From the NCBI GenBank assembly GCA_036784855.1, contig JAZDSV010000002.1:147001-211000 (forward strand): a stretch of DNA of 64,000 bases, in the 5' to 3' direction. The notes below the pieces were generated by a model. The model saw only the letters and a list, made by a program, of their open reading frames with translations. It made no database searches and was not told the origin of the DNA. Made by a program: the position numbers and the translations under genes. Of this stretch, positions 35,479-45,362 are shown in pieces (positions within the stretch are counted from its first letter, which is position 1; each line of letters opens with the position of its first letter). This DNA comes from Aphelidium insulamus. Taxonomy: Eukaryota; Aphelidiomycota; Aphelidea; Aphelidiaceae.

Positions 35479-36210
35479 TCAGGCGCCGTGCTGGAAGAGC
35501 TTGGCGATTGCGGCGCGCAGCTCTTCGCAGCACGGTTCTATGCGCCAGATGTTGTCGCCGCCGGTGCATATTTGCTGCAGTTCGGTGGTGAGTGTCGTCA
35601 CGCGGCCGCGCCAGTAGTTCTCTGGCGTGATGCGGCGTGTCCAGCGATCACGACGACCGTCAGAGTGGGGCGCCAGGCGTCTACGTTGGCGGCCACGTGC
35701 ATCTGCAGCTCGCGCTTCTCTTGCTGGCGGCGCTTGGTGCAGGCAGCTCTCGCCTGCTTCTCCAGCCGGGCGCTGGGAGCGATGAATGGGCGCGTGTGTT
35801 TGGCGCGGCGGTAGGCTTCGCGGACGCGCTCTATAACACATGTTAGTGTTAGGGCACTCGGATATATATCAGTATCTCTACCTTGGCTAGCTGCCAAATC
35901 TTCCGCACTGGCGCTGGCCAGTGTCGCAGTGCTTGAGGCGTTGTCGCAATCGCTATAGTTGCTGTTGGTGTCACTGTCGTCGCCCAAGCTGGCGGTCTGA
36001 GAGTTGGCGCTGTGTTTGCGTGGTGTCAGCCTGGACAGTGTCAGTGACATCAACGATACACACACACACACACAAGGGACAGAAACATGGCAATGAGACT
36101 TACATAACATCGGCGACAAAGTCAAGTGCGATGAGAGCGGCGTTGATGACGCGGCCAGTCTTGGTGGTGCAGTCGATTAGGGACTTGATGGTGGCGAACA
36201 GGCAAAACAT
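35479..36210 (-). pseudogene. Family A copy with frameshift (outer right-arm copy)
   Basis: ATG at 36210, three-exon layout as in the intact copy, and stop at 35479. Near 35,672 one base is missing within NVDARPPHSDG (the copy reads NVDAWRPTLTV and goes out of frame), so the conserved NYWRGRV...LFQHGA end is not translated in the starting frame. The 3' flank is cut at about 35,450, where similarity to the left arm ends and the 3.2 kb insertion begins. Confidence 0.7.
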
Positions 36211-36741
36211 GGTGGTGATGGGTGAAGAGTGAGAGCGTAAGAGAATGAGTAAGAGAGAGAGAGAGTAGGAAAGCTAAGGAGTCGAAGAAGGCTGGAGGCG
36301 TGAGTGGTAAGTCTGTTGCAGTAACGAAACTTGAAGAGCATCTGCGTCGGCGCGGGCGTCCAAGTATCATCGTTGCCGTCGCCGTGACAACCTTGCGATA
36401 GTTGCCATGGCATCATAATTTTTGCCATTTATGGCATGTCCTGCGAGTAATCGCTAACCATAAGCTAAAGAGTTCTTTGACGGCCGAATGTATTATTACA
36501 AGCTGGCGCGGTAGAATGTACGCACATATAGAAGCGCCTTTAAATATAGATTCGGGATTTGGATTCTGATGTTGACTCACAAAGACCTATGTGCAACGAA
36601 CGGTTCTGAGGTGTCATCCACTCACTTATGAAATGTCATCAAATGCATATATGACTCTTATGGCTTGATAATATCTGTTAGTGTGCACACCAATTGCCTG
36701 CACTATAACAAATGTAAATGACACGGACTTTCAGGCGTCTA

Positions 36742-38067
36742 TTAAATCAGACGCCGAGAAGCCGCAGCGCAGAACCACGATGGCCGCGGCTTCCGGCGTC
36801 GAACTGGTGGCACGGCAAAACCGCTGCGGCCAGTGTCGTTGACCGCCGCCACGACGGCAGCCAACTTCTCGGCGGCCACGAGAAGCAGAGCCGCGTCGGG
36901 GTGATCTGCCGGGGTTGCCTTGATCAGCTCCTACAACGGGAAATGAGTGGATATGCTGCAAATGCTTGAACAGACTACGCCGCACCTTGACCAGCAGCGG
37001 ATATTTGCATATCCGTTGCACCGGCTTGATCAAGTAAGCTTCGATCGGCAACCCACGGTAATCACCCGTCGCCAGCTCGGCCTGAACAGAGTTGAGTGGC
37101 CGTGCAGTGTACATACACTTAATAAATATTATTATCATACCTGCACGGCCGACTTGAACGGCTCGCGAGAAGCCAGATCCACCAGCAGCTGGCTCGCCCG
37201 GGGATAGTTGCTGCAGTACGCGCCGTACGCAAGCAACTTGTCCACCTACCAGTATCTTAATACGGCAGATACACAATACTATACACAGACACACAAGCAT
37301 ACCGAGCGCAGCAAGACGCCGCCAACGCCGCTGATGGTCTGGTTCTCGTCCAGACTGGCCCGCAACTGCTCAAGCATCTCTTGGCTGATGCCGAGCAAGT
37401 TGCGGGCGCTGCTCAACAGGCGCTGCAACGCGGCTGTGTCCAGCACACCGACACCAGCCGAGCGGTGGATGACTCCGCCAAAGCCCTGTCAGCCGTGTGA
37501 GACACACCGAGAGAACACTGTGTGACACACACTCTCCACTCACATCCACAAGCAGCGCCATGTCGCGCGCAAAGTCGGCCTCGGTGCTGACGAGCTCGTG
37601 CAGCACCTTTTGGCGGGTGACCTCGGCGGCAGGCAGGTCAAGTGCCGCCACCTCCGCGGGGAGGGCAAAGACGGGCGCGGGCGGCGAGCAAACAGTCGTG
37701 ATTGGTGCCGGCGCGGAGAGAATGACGGCTGGCAGTGGCGACGACACCTCCTCCACACTGCTACAGAGACTGTAAGCACAATAAGCGTGCACACAGACAC
37801 CCGGGCACAGTCTGCGTACATGATGGGAGAGCGGCGACGAGCACGGACCGAGAACAGTGATGTGAGGCGTTGGTGCGCGCTGTGAGCGGACCTGTGCGCA
37901 CACGCCACGTCAGCACCGAGACACTTGCTGTCACAATACACTTACTCATCCAGGCTTTCGCGGAACTGGCGGCACATTGCGGGGCCGCGGAAGCGCAAGA
38001 GAGAGATGTAGTAGAAGTAGGACTGGGCGGGGGTACGCATGGTGCGGGTGTAGGTGCGTGAAGACAT
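36742..38067 (-). CDS. DH-domain (RhoGEF) protein, right copy with altered C-terminus
   Basis: This is the mirror copy of the left RhoGEF gene: ATG 38067 and the same DH motifs (STEADFARDMALL, LPIEAYLIKPVQRICKYPLL). Near 36,815-36,825 an 11-bp insertion after CTGGCCGCAG shifts frame, so the last ~25 residues differ (SGFAVPPVRRRKPRPSW...) and the stop is TAA at 36742-36744. Substitutions in the DH domain appear conservative. The intron after the second exon lacks the long GT tract of the left copy. It may still be functional because the DH domain precedes the change. Confidence 0.65.
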
Positions 38068-38615
38068 CCTGAAGAGAGCGGTGAGCGGTCGCCAAGCGGC
38101 TTTTTGTGCGCAGCCGTCGCCACGGCAACTGCTGTCGCTGCGGTGTGGGCGATTTGAGCGCCGACGGATACCCGTGTGATGTGTGAGTATGTGTGGGTGT
38201 GTGTGTGTACTTGCGTGTGCGGGAGTGCGCGTGAGTGTGCATCAGCTGGGCCGAGAATCGCCGCCCGCCTCAGCCACAGTCACCGAGGCAAACAAACGCT
38301 GTCAAACGCGCGCCGCACCTCCAAAGCAGCACTCGATACAGTGGCAGAATGCCCCATGGCAGCCAATAGACATATGGATTGCAGAAGGCTCGTATGGTGC
38401 TTGTGTGTTGTATGATCATCAACACTTTACTTTTGCAGACTTCGCACGCACACCTTACCCATGAACCACGCAGATGCGCTCATGTCTACTCATCTCCTAC
38501 ATCACCCCATCACCGAGATGTGCTTATAAAGTTAATGGTTGCGCTGACATGGATTCGTCGAAGCATTCAAGACGTTTTACAATATCTATTGACCACCGTA
38601 CATATATGTAGACTA

Positions 38616-38820
38616 TCATTCATTGTTGTCGGCCAAGCGAGGAAGCACACGTGCCCAGTGTCCGGTAATGTGGTCCAGCTGCGTGTCCAGTTGCTGCCTG
38701 TGATGTCTCTGGTTGGTCTGGTTGGCAGATGTGACTGTTTCTGATCTCATACCTGCGGCGTCGGCGGCAGGATCGAACTGCCATGAGTCGCATAATAAAA
38801 TTGTCTTCCGATAGTCGCAT
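38616..38820 (-). CDS. Very small two-exon gene, right copy
   Basis: Mirror of the 58-residue gene at 10994-11225: ATG 38820 (MRLSEDNFIMRLMAVRS), same 55-bp-type intron and same ending GHWARVLPRLADNNE. It lacks the 27-bp insertion present in the left copy. Conservation of frame across both arms is the main argument for coding. Confidence 0.4.
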
Positions 38821-39552
38821 ATTGCTGTAGGTTGTTGCGGTTGTGAGTGTTTGGTTGAGTGAGAGTTGTCGCAGAGAGCTAGAGTTGTTGGGAGTGCAGT
38901 GGCGAGAGTGGAAAGAAAGAAGTCTGTTGTTAAAAATAGGCGTCCGTTGCCATCTTATGTAGTACGGATGTGGCACATGGACTCTTTAATTTATTCATGT
39001 AAATGTACATATTTCTTTATCTACTGTGTAAGGAAAATTAAAGCTTTTCGTGCGCCGCTTTAGGCAAGGAGTTGTCACATTTGGCATTGTTGGACAGCTC
39101 CCAAACATGACGCCGCCCAAACCATAATCAATCGCATACTGTGTTCTCTCGTAGCCTATCATCAAATTACCTGACGGGCTTTGCGCCCAACAAGCATGCG
39201 CCGTGGAGTCCCACTCTGTTATTAACTCTTTAAGGGGCGGACTTTAAGGGCTTTTATCGTGGCATTAGTGATGTGCTCAGTCGTCGTGGTTTGTCGGGCT
39301 GCTTGGACGGCACTGGAGCGGCATAAATACCAGAGGTACCAGTTCAGCCGATCGGAGATGATTATCACGCCGAAGCTGCGTATGATGCTAAAGTGCCTTA
39401 GTATCATCAGCAACTTTTGCAATTGGACGCAATGAGCAGTTTGTCAACTCTGTTGTGTCTAACAACGTGGATGTCCTTCATCATTTTCAATTGCGCTATA
39501 AAATCGTGGCGAAAATGATGTGCGTTTCGCGTGAACAGTACACATCACCCAT
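38821..39552. other. Intergenic sequence outside the right arm, up to the TIR element
   Basis: The first ~130 bp belong to the end of the inverted repeat. Beyond about 38,955 there is no similarity to the left flank and no supported gene. The element insertion site is at 39552/39553. Confidence 0.45.
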
Positions 39553-39795
39553 CCCCCCCCCCATATACACGCCCCCGGTTTTATAGTCGCTACTATTACT
39601 GCCACATTTAGTCTTTCTTTTTCGCTCATATGCTCAAAGGCTGTCGGGATTTCTATCTCATATCAACTCTCCTTTTATTAGTGACATGTCAGGATTCAAC
39701 ACGTGATTTCAAAGGTGATTTACAGCGGACTAATTGAGTCCATGATACACTGGTAACCACCAAATTGGATACTCCCGTCGCAACTGGAGAGAGAT
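39553..39795 (+). repeat. Left terminal inverted repeat of the 5.8 kb element
   Basis: Pairs with 45,130-45,356 in inverse orientation. The outer ~55 bp are nearly identical. The inner part is conserved in blocks, including CTGTCGGGATTTCTAT at about 39,642 and GATACTCCCGTCGCAACTG opposite CTAGTCCCGTTGAAACTG. Confidence 0.85.
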
Positions 39796-40099
39796 GGTCA
39801 GGTGGTACGCCATGAGCATAATGGAAACAGGGGCTGTCAATGATTTGATACACCAGATGAGTCTGCAAAGATATCAGCTGATATGACCAATTATATTTAT
39901 AAGTGAAGTCAAATATGAGGTTAGCCCCAAATCTTCATCTGTTGATGAGGAAAATGCGCAGACAAAAATTGAATCAACAATCACGCCCCTGACAGCTCTG
40001 TTTCACTTTTTCTTCTTTCTTTCTTGCTGTCACGCATTGATTTTACTTTCTTTCTTGTCACGGTTAATTCCATTTCTCTTCCTAAAAAGATTTTAAATA

Positions 40100-42115
40100 A
40101 TGGCCACTCCACGACGCTCGCCGCGCATCCAAACTGTACGTAACAAGTTGCAATGACACTGACACACTACAGACGCGCCAGCTGCCACAAGTCACGTGCG
40201 CTGATGTTTCAACGCATGTAACATATCTGCCACCACGTCGACCGCTTGCCGATATCACAAATGTTCTAAAAACACCGGCGACAAAGCAGAGAAAAACGCG
40301 CGCAACACCACGCGGCGCCAAGCGCCCTGACTGTGTGTTTCACTCATTGATATTATTTTTTTGATATCATAGACAAGCGCGATGAAGAAACTGGAGAGTG
40401 GCTAGGGCCATTCTTGTGCACATTTGGTGGGGAAAGTCAGCATCACTGGGTTTACGACACTGACAAATTCTACTTCAAAAAGAATGGCCAGCCGTCTGCC
40501 ACGTGTTTGCACCACAAGGCAATCGCTCATTCTTCCAAAAACGTTACAGAGATGAATGCCAAGGTACTGTTTCATCATCAGTTCAAACGATATTTAATTG
40601 ATAGGCAAAAGCGCGCGATTCTTATGCTCGTCGACTGTTGAACATATTCGATATTGTTGAAGAAAATTACATGAACAATGGGTTGGATGATGCAATGTTG
40701 GTCGATGCTTTGGGCATTGCACGAGACTTCACTGTTAAATCGTCCCCAACTCTAAAAGTACTGTTTCATCATTTATCTACATCTTGCTATATCTTGGGTG
40801 ACTCTGCCCATTGATTTTTGTTTCAATTTTGATACTTCCTACAAGTGACTGACTTTTTTTAGCGAGCTGAATTGTCCAAGGCCGGAGACAGATGTTTTGA
40901 TTGTACCGCAAGAGTCGATTTGATTCTGGTTGGGAGCTTCTGGTATTGTCAGGAACACGCGGACTGTCGCCAGGAACGCACCCAAGAGGTAATTCACCCG
41001 TTTCTATCTATATCTTGCTATATTCTGGGTGACTCTGCCCATTGATTTCTGTTTCATTTGTGATATTTCCTATCATTGACTAACTTTTTTGTAGCAAGCG
41101 GAGTTGTGCAAGACTGATACCGGAGCATTTCTGAAGCGAGTGTCAACAAGTCTCGTAACCAATGGTGAATGGACACTTCGACCAACACCTCGGGCTCAAT
41201 TGTCATTTGTACTACGATTAGTTCGGCATGGCTTTGTTGATGGATTTTCTGCGCATCTGGAACTTGGTGATGCTGAGCAAGCTGATATCTTGACTTAGAT
41301 TTCCGACAATCAAGGCAGCATAACTGGTCACTCTTCTGGCATTGTACTGTCATTCTTTTCTATGACTGGGATGGCGATGTTTAGTCCTGACCGCACCGAC
41401 TCGACATTGAATGTAGACGATATTGGGCAGCTGACAATCCGAGATTGCTATGGATGGAATAAGTATGTGAATTATTTGGCAAATTTGTACTGATGTTTAG
41501 GATGATGCGCGATAAGCCTGCAGCTCAGCGTCAGCGTGTGCTCGACATGTTGGCAGGTCACGACTTCGAAAGAGCAGACTTGGTTTGGGCCACATATCTT
41601 GATGGCGGCGACGATACTTATGAGTTGACTGACAAGATGTCAAAGCTACTCGAGAAGAAACACGACAGTCAGTCTGTGGAGACGCGTAATGCATGGAAAG
41701 CTGTTTAGTACAGGAGACAAATGAACTTGCCAGATATCCGGGAATGGTCAGTGGAGACGATGAAGGAGTACTGTAGAAAGCTGCAGGCTGTCTGTCCAAT
41801 TCTCGGCACCGATTTGACTCTCAAAGCGCTGCATTGTGATAGGTATGCTTGTAATTATATTTTGAGGCTCCTTACAAATTTAGGACCACGGATGATGGTG
41901 TCTATTCTGAGAAGACTACACTGATAACGCACGAGTTTTTGGGATTTGCAAAGGCTTCGGGCTCGTCAACTAATTGTTTCAAGACGAAAGTGTTGCTGCA
42001 CGAGGAGAAGAGACGCCGGGGAATGAGTGATGCCGACGATCGTGTTGCTGTTGTTGCGATTATGCGCGAGTTTGTTACCACTATCTGCGAGCATCAGAGA
42101 ACCATGAAACGATGA
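40100..42115 (+). CDS. Unrecognised multi-exon gene of the TIR element
   Basis: Exons 40100-40135, 40173-40332, 40373-40563, 40605-40757, 40863-40988, 41095-41462, 41501 to about 41,841, and a last exon from about 41,885 to the TGA at 42113-42115 join in one frame. The N-terminus is basic (MATPRRSPRIQT, TPATKQRKTRATPRGAKRPD), suggesting nuclear localisation. A middle part has paired Cys (RCFDCTARVDLIL, FWYCQEHADC) that could bind zinc. The frame is interrupted by TAG at 41296-41298 and 41706-41708. Both read as splice-acceptor-like CTTAG/GTTTAG, so each may end a short in-frame intron (63 and 33 nt candidates) rather than stop translation. I do not recognise the family. Being the largest gene, it is the best candidate for the element's mobility protein. 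Confidence 0.5.
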
Positions 42116-42198
42116 AATACACACACACACTGAACATTCACTTTCATTTTAATATTTTATTATATTCTCCTAAGTTATCCAATACACCTATACAAAAA

Positions 42199-42612
42199 AT
42201 GCGCAAATCCATTTCAGAACTCTTGGCGATACCATGCAAGAAAGCAGGAACTATCTGCAACTCCAAGGGAGTCTGTGTAAAGCCTTCCACTCCCGCTGTC
42301 CCTTCCAAGCCCAAGTATGCTCCTCGTGTCAATAAGGTCAAGATTGTCAACAAGCGAGCATCTGACCCAGCTTACACCATCAACCCGGCGACTGGACGAT
42401 ACATTCTAAAGGTCCGTAAGACGCGTGTACGCAAACCTCCAGCACATCCATGTCCTTCTGGACAGCGTTATTACGCCAAGGCCAAGGGCTGTAAAGATGT
42501 AAAACAACGACCCAATCAGGCTCGTTGCCCCAAGGGTACGAAGCGCAGCAAAGCCACGGGTGCATGCTACACTCCTGTTCGTCGAGTCACGCGTGTCTCG
42601 GGTCCAAAATAA
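42199..42612 (+). CDS. Small basic Cys-containing protein of giant-virus style
   Basis: This intronless gene encodes 137 residues and is very rich in Lys, Arg and Pro. Motifs of the form INPATGRYILK, CPSGQRYYAKAKGCKD and CPKGTKRSKATGACY are short Cys-Gly-Lys repeats. They resemble the NPxTGR and CPxGxxxxxxTGxC segments common in structural or DNA-binding proteins of nucleocytoplasmic large DNA viruses. This is a stylistic resemblance, not a family assignment. It sits between the multi-exon gene and the Crinkler-like gene, in the same orientation. Confidence 0.5.
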   Translation: MRKSISELLAIPCKKAGTICNSKGVCVKPSTPAVPSKPKYAPRVNKVKIVNKRASDPAYTINPATGRYILKVRKTRVRKPPAHPCPSGQRYYAKAKGCKDVKQRPNQARCPKGTKRSKATGACYTPVRRVTRVSGPK

Positions 42613-42845
42613 AGCAAAAATTAGAATATTAATACGTATTGAAATGAAAGAAAAGGAAAGTTGAAACATATTTAACACGTTTGACAGCTCGATGTTTTTC
42701 ATCATTGACAGGGCATCAAAAGATCTTTTACAGATCAACGATCCAGTTTATTATAAACGGATAAACGGATTAAAAACGGAAACATTTGATCCAATCAGAA
42801 CGTCGAATGATGTGACGCTCGCTTGTTTTCTTCAAAAAAACTCAA

Positions 42846-44017
42846 ATGGCCGACAAGAAAGCAGAGATTCTCGCCGCCCTAGACACCGTCGACCCGCTAC
42901 CACAAGACCTGATCGATGAACTGACGGCGGCGATGGACCCTGATTCTATTCGCCGAAAGACTACGACGTGGATGTGCTACACCGAAGCGCAATGGAAGAC
43001 CCTTCGCAGTGACATCGGCCGCTCGGACGGCTTCGCCATCTACAACGCACTGCATCCCAACCAGGGTATGCATCAGTGAATTTGTGATTATGATGACTAA
43101 TTGTGTGCGTAGGAGCCAAGCGCAAGGCAGAAGAAGAAGGCGAACCCCCTCTGGAGAAGCGTGTTGCGAGTTTGGAAAAGTATCTGGAGCGGGTCAACAC
43201 GGTTTCAATATCCTCGCAGGACGCAGATGTCATCATCGCAGAGGGTTTCACGGTGAAAGGATATGTTGTGGCGTCGTGCCCTGATGATATCGCCGATCTT
43301 GCGCCGTTATTTGAATGGGACGATCGCAAAGAATGTGCGCAACATGACAAGTATATCCCGTACCTGTCGGCCCTTTTGAAGCACGAAGAGTTTCTTTGTG
43401 TTACTGTTCCTCCCAACAACAAGATGTTGGACAACAAATCTCTCCGCATTCATCTGAAAGGAACGACAGACGCTGTGATCAGACCTACTGGATCCCCTGG
43501 TGAAGTCATCGGCATAGGCGAATGGAAGAAAATTGTGGACGAGTCGCACCTGCCGCAATTGCACGGCGAAGTGATCTCTGCGAATTCCAAATATCCCCTC
43601 CTGAAGCCGTTCGGTGTTCTGTCGGATTTACGTGACAGTTGGACAATCTGCTGGATTGATGGGGATACAATTTGTCAAGTCACGCACGAGCGCACCACTG
43701 AAGGCAAAGTGGTCACACTCACTCGCAAGACAGCCACTGCCTTTCTGCGCAATTGCTCTCTCGCAGCAATCTTGGATGTCGGTAAGCGTGTGTTTGGGGA
43801 CTCCCTGGAAGTGTTGGCGGCACAAGATATCAAGGTTGTTTCGGAATTCGCTGATCGGAAGGCCGCAGTCGTGAATGTTGAGGAAGACGGTAGATTTGTG
43901 AGCCTGCAAGAGTTCAGAGAGGAAGAGGAGTTCAAGAAGTCCAAGACGCTGGACTTGTTAAACCTCAAGGACAGTTTCGATGCTTTGCCGTCACATTTGT
44001 ACTCAATGTACAGATAA
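42846..44017 (+). CDS. Crinkler-like protein with a PD-(D/E)XK-type nuclease core
   Basis: Two exons (42846 to about 43064 and about 43113-44017) join at HPNQ-GAKRKAEE. The N-terminal part is helical and may be a DNA- or protein-binding domain. After a basic KRKAEEEGEPPLEKRV linker, the C-terminal part shows GTTDAVIRP, then GIGEWKK and HGEVISANSKYPLL, then PFGVLSDLRDSWTICWI. A D...E-x-K pattern followed by Q-x-x-GE and a L-x-DL-x-x-x-W-x-x-W strand pair is the layout of the restriction-endonuclease-fold domain in Crinkler-type proteins of oomycetes and chytrids. No secretion signal is present. Cargo or mobility function inside the element is open. Confidence 0.55.
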
Positions 44018-44208
44018 TTGGTGTTTGAAATAAAGTAGAATTGGCGTGATTAATAATGAAACTGGTGAGCATATTGCAAGTGACTTCGACTGGCGTGATA
44101 AGTAAATGTTGCAAATCTGGAAGAGTTGCCCACCATTTCATCGACAGTAAAAGAAGTCTGGATTCAGCGGGAGTGTTCAAATCGAAGGAGATTATGGCGA
44201 TGTTGAAG

Positions 44209-44600
44209 TTATGGGGACGTCGAAGATGGCGACGAGGTGATGAGTGACAGCAACTCTGACTGAATATGATGTTGAGATTGAACGAGACTGTGTAGTTTTG
44301 TAGGATTGTTTAAAATGATGCGAATATCATTTTCAACTGAACCGGTGTCTGTACCCGAAACACCATCAAAGTGAAATACAAGTCCATTGGACAACGAATA
44401 AATACCGTTGCCAGTGCGCGCATTAAGCTTACCACCAAATAGACTCTCAATCTGAGCATAAGTAGCGATATTCTACAATAGCGCAGAATTCAAGAGCTCC
44501 AACGTGGCAATCTTCTGCTTGAGTTGAATGGGTTGAGTATTGCCACTCACGTATGGAGCGCCGACAGTCAAGCGCTTATTGCCAACCTGCTTGGCTTGAA
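44209..44600 (-). CDS. Small opposing ORF of the TIR element
   Basis: On the minus strand the frame reads RLTVGAPY, then a perfect GTGAGT donor and TTGTAG acceptor (78-nt in-frame intron containing one TAG), then NIATYAQIESLFGGKLNART, YSLSNGLVFHFDGVSGTD and a stop at 44209. The 5' end is unresolved: an upstream frame near 44,810-44,580 begins without an ATG. Gly/Ser-rich beta-type composition hints at a structural or fibre-like protein, but there is no family match. Confidence 0.35.
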
Positions 44601-44774
44601 GGGTCCGTGTACACCGTGTCCAGCGGCAGTGTCTTCAGATACGTGGACCTGACTGTGGTGCACGGGATGACTGTGCGCATTTTGTATAGTATCAGTGGAG
44701 AATATAAATTCAAATTAAATTTTAATGAGAACTTGTCCCTGTTTCGGGAGAGTCCGCTGGGATTGAAATTGGGA

Positions 44775-45218
44775 TTGCCAGTATATCGCGTGACTGTGTG
44801 TGTCAGTTTCAACGGGACTAGTCCAAGTTAGTAGTAGCCCGTATATCGTGGACTCAATCTATCCGCTATAAATAGTGCGTGGAATTTCCAGTATATCGCG
44901 TGACTGTGTGTGTCAGTTTCAACGGGACTAGTCCAAGTTAGTAGTAACCCGTGTATCGTGGACTCAATCTGTCCGCTATAAATAGTGCGTGGAATTTCCA
45001 GTATATCGCGTGACTGTGTGTGTCAGTTTCAACGGGACTAGTCCAAGTTAGTAGTAACCCGTGTATCGTGGACTCAATCTGTCCGCTATAAATAGTGCGT
45101 GGAATTTCCAGTATATCGCGTCACTGTGTGTGTCAGTTTCAACGGGACTAGTCCAAGTTAGTAGTAACCCGTGTATCGTGGACTCAATCTGTCCGCTATA
45201 AATAGTGCGTGGAATTTG
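44775..45218. repeat. Four tandem 110-bp repeats inside the right TIR
   Basis: The unit contains CAGTATATCGCGT, GTCAGTTTCAACGGGACTAG, TATCGTGGACTCAATC and CGCTATAAATAGTGCGTGGA. Starts of GGAATTTCCA recur at 44,881, 44,991 and 45,101 (period 110). TATAAATA in each unit looks like a core promoter element. The left TIR has the single-copy equivalent (CAGCGGACTAATTGAGTCC). Confidence 0.92.
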
Positions 45219-45362
45219 ACGTGGAGTCCTGCCGTGTCACTAATAGAGTCTGGATAGAAATCCCGACAGGGTTTTAGCTTAAGAGAGGGATTAGGAGAGT
45301 ATATGTGGCAGTAATAGTAGCGACTATAAAACCAGGGGGGTGTATATGGGGGGGGGTACCAT

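Larger units (their letters stand above)
28745..38955 (-). repeat. Right arm of the diverged inverted repeat
   Basis: Read on the minus strand from 38,955 downward, gene order is small gene, RhoGEF copy, family A copy, a 3.2 kb stretch absent from the left arm, a second family A copy, family B, then a degenerate B-tail fragment to about 28,745. The left arm order is the same, with one A gene and no insertion. Outer and inner boundaries are estimated by eye. Confidence 0.85.
39553..45356. mobile_element. 5.8 kb element bounded by long terminal inverted repeats
   Basis: The left end begins C10 then ATATACAC, CGGTTTTATAGTCGCTACTA, TTACTGCCACAT. The right end is its inverse, ending in G9. Similarity continues inward in blocks (CTGTCGGGATTTCTAT; TATTAGTGACA; CGGACT/AGATTGAGTCCA) for about 240 bp on each side. 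Inside are an unrecognised multi-exon gene, a small basic Cys-rich protein, a Crinkler-like nuclease-fold protein and a small opposing ORF. I see no recognisable transposase, integrase or polymerase. A clear target-site duplication is not visible because the right flank was disturbed by a hAT insertion. It could be a non-standard DNA transposon or the integrated remnant of a linear virus-like element. Confidence 0.8.

Noticed and set aside
44576-44812. 78-residue minus-strand ORF starting MKLTHTV
   Set aside because: The start codon is TTG inside the 110-bp repeat. It could be the 5' part of the opposing gene, but I found no intron joining the two frames.
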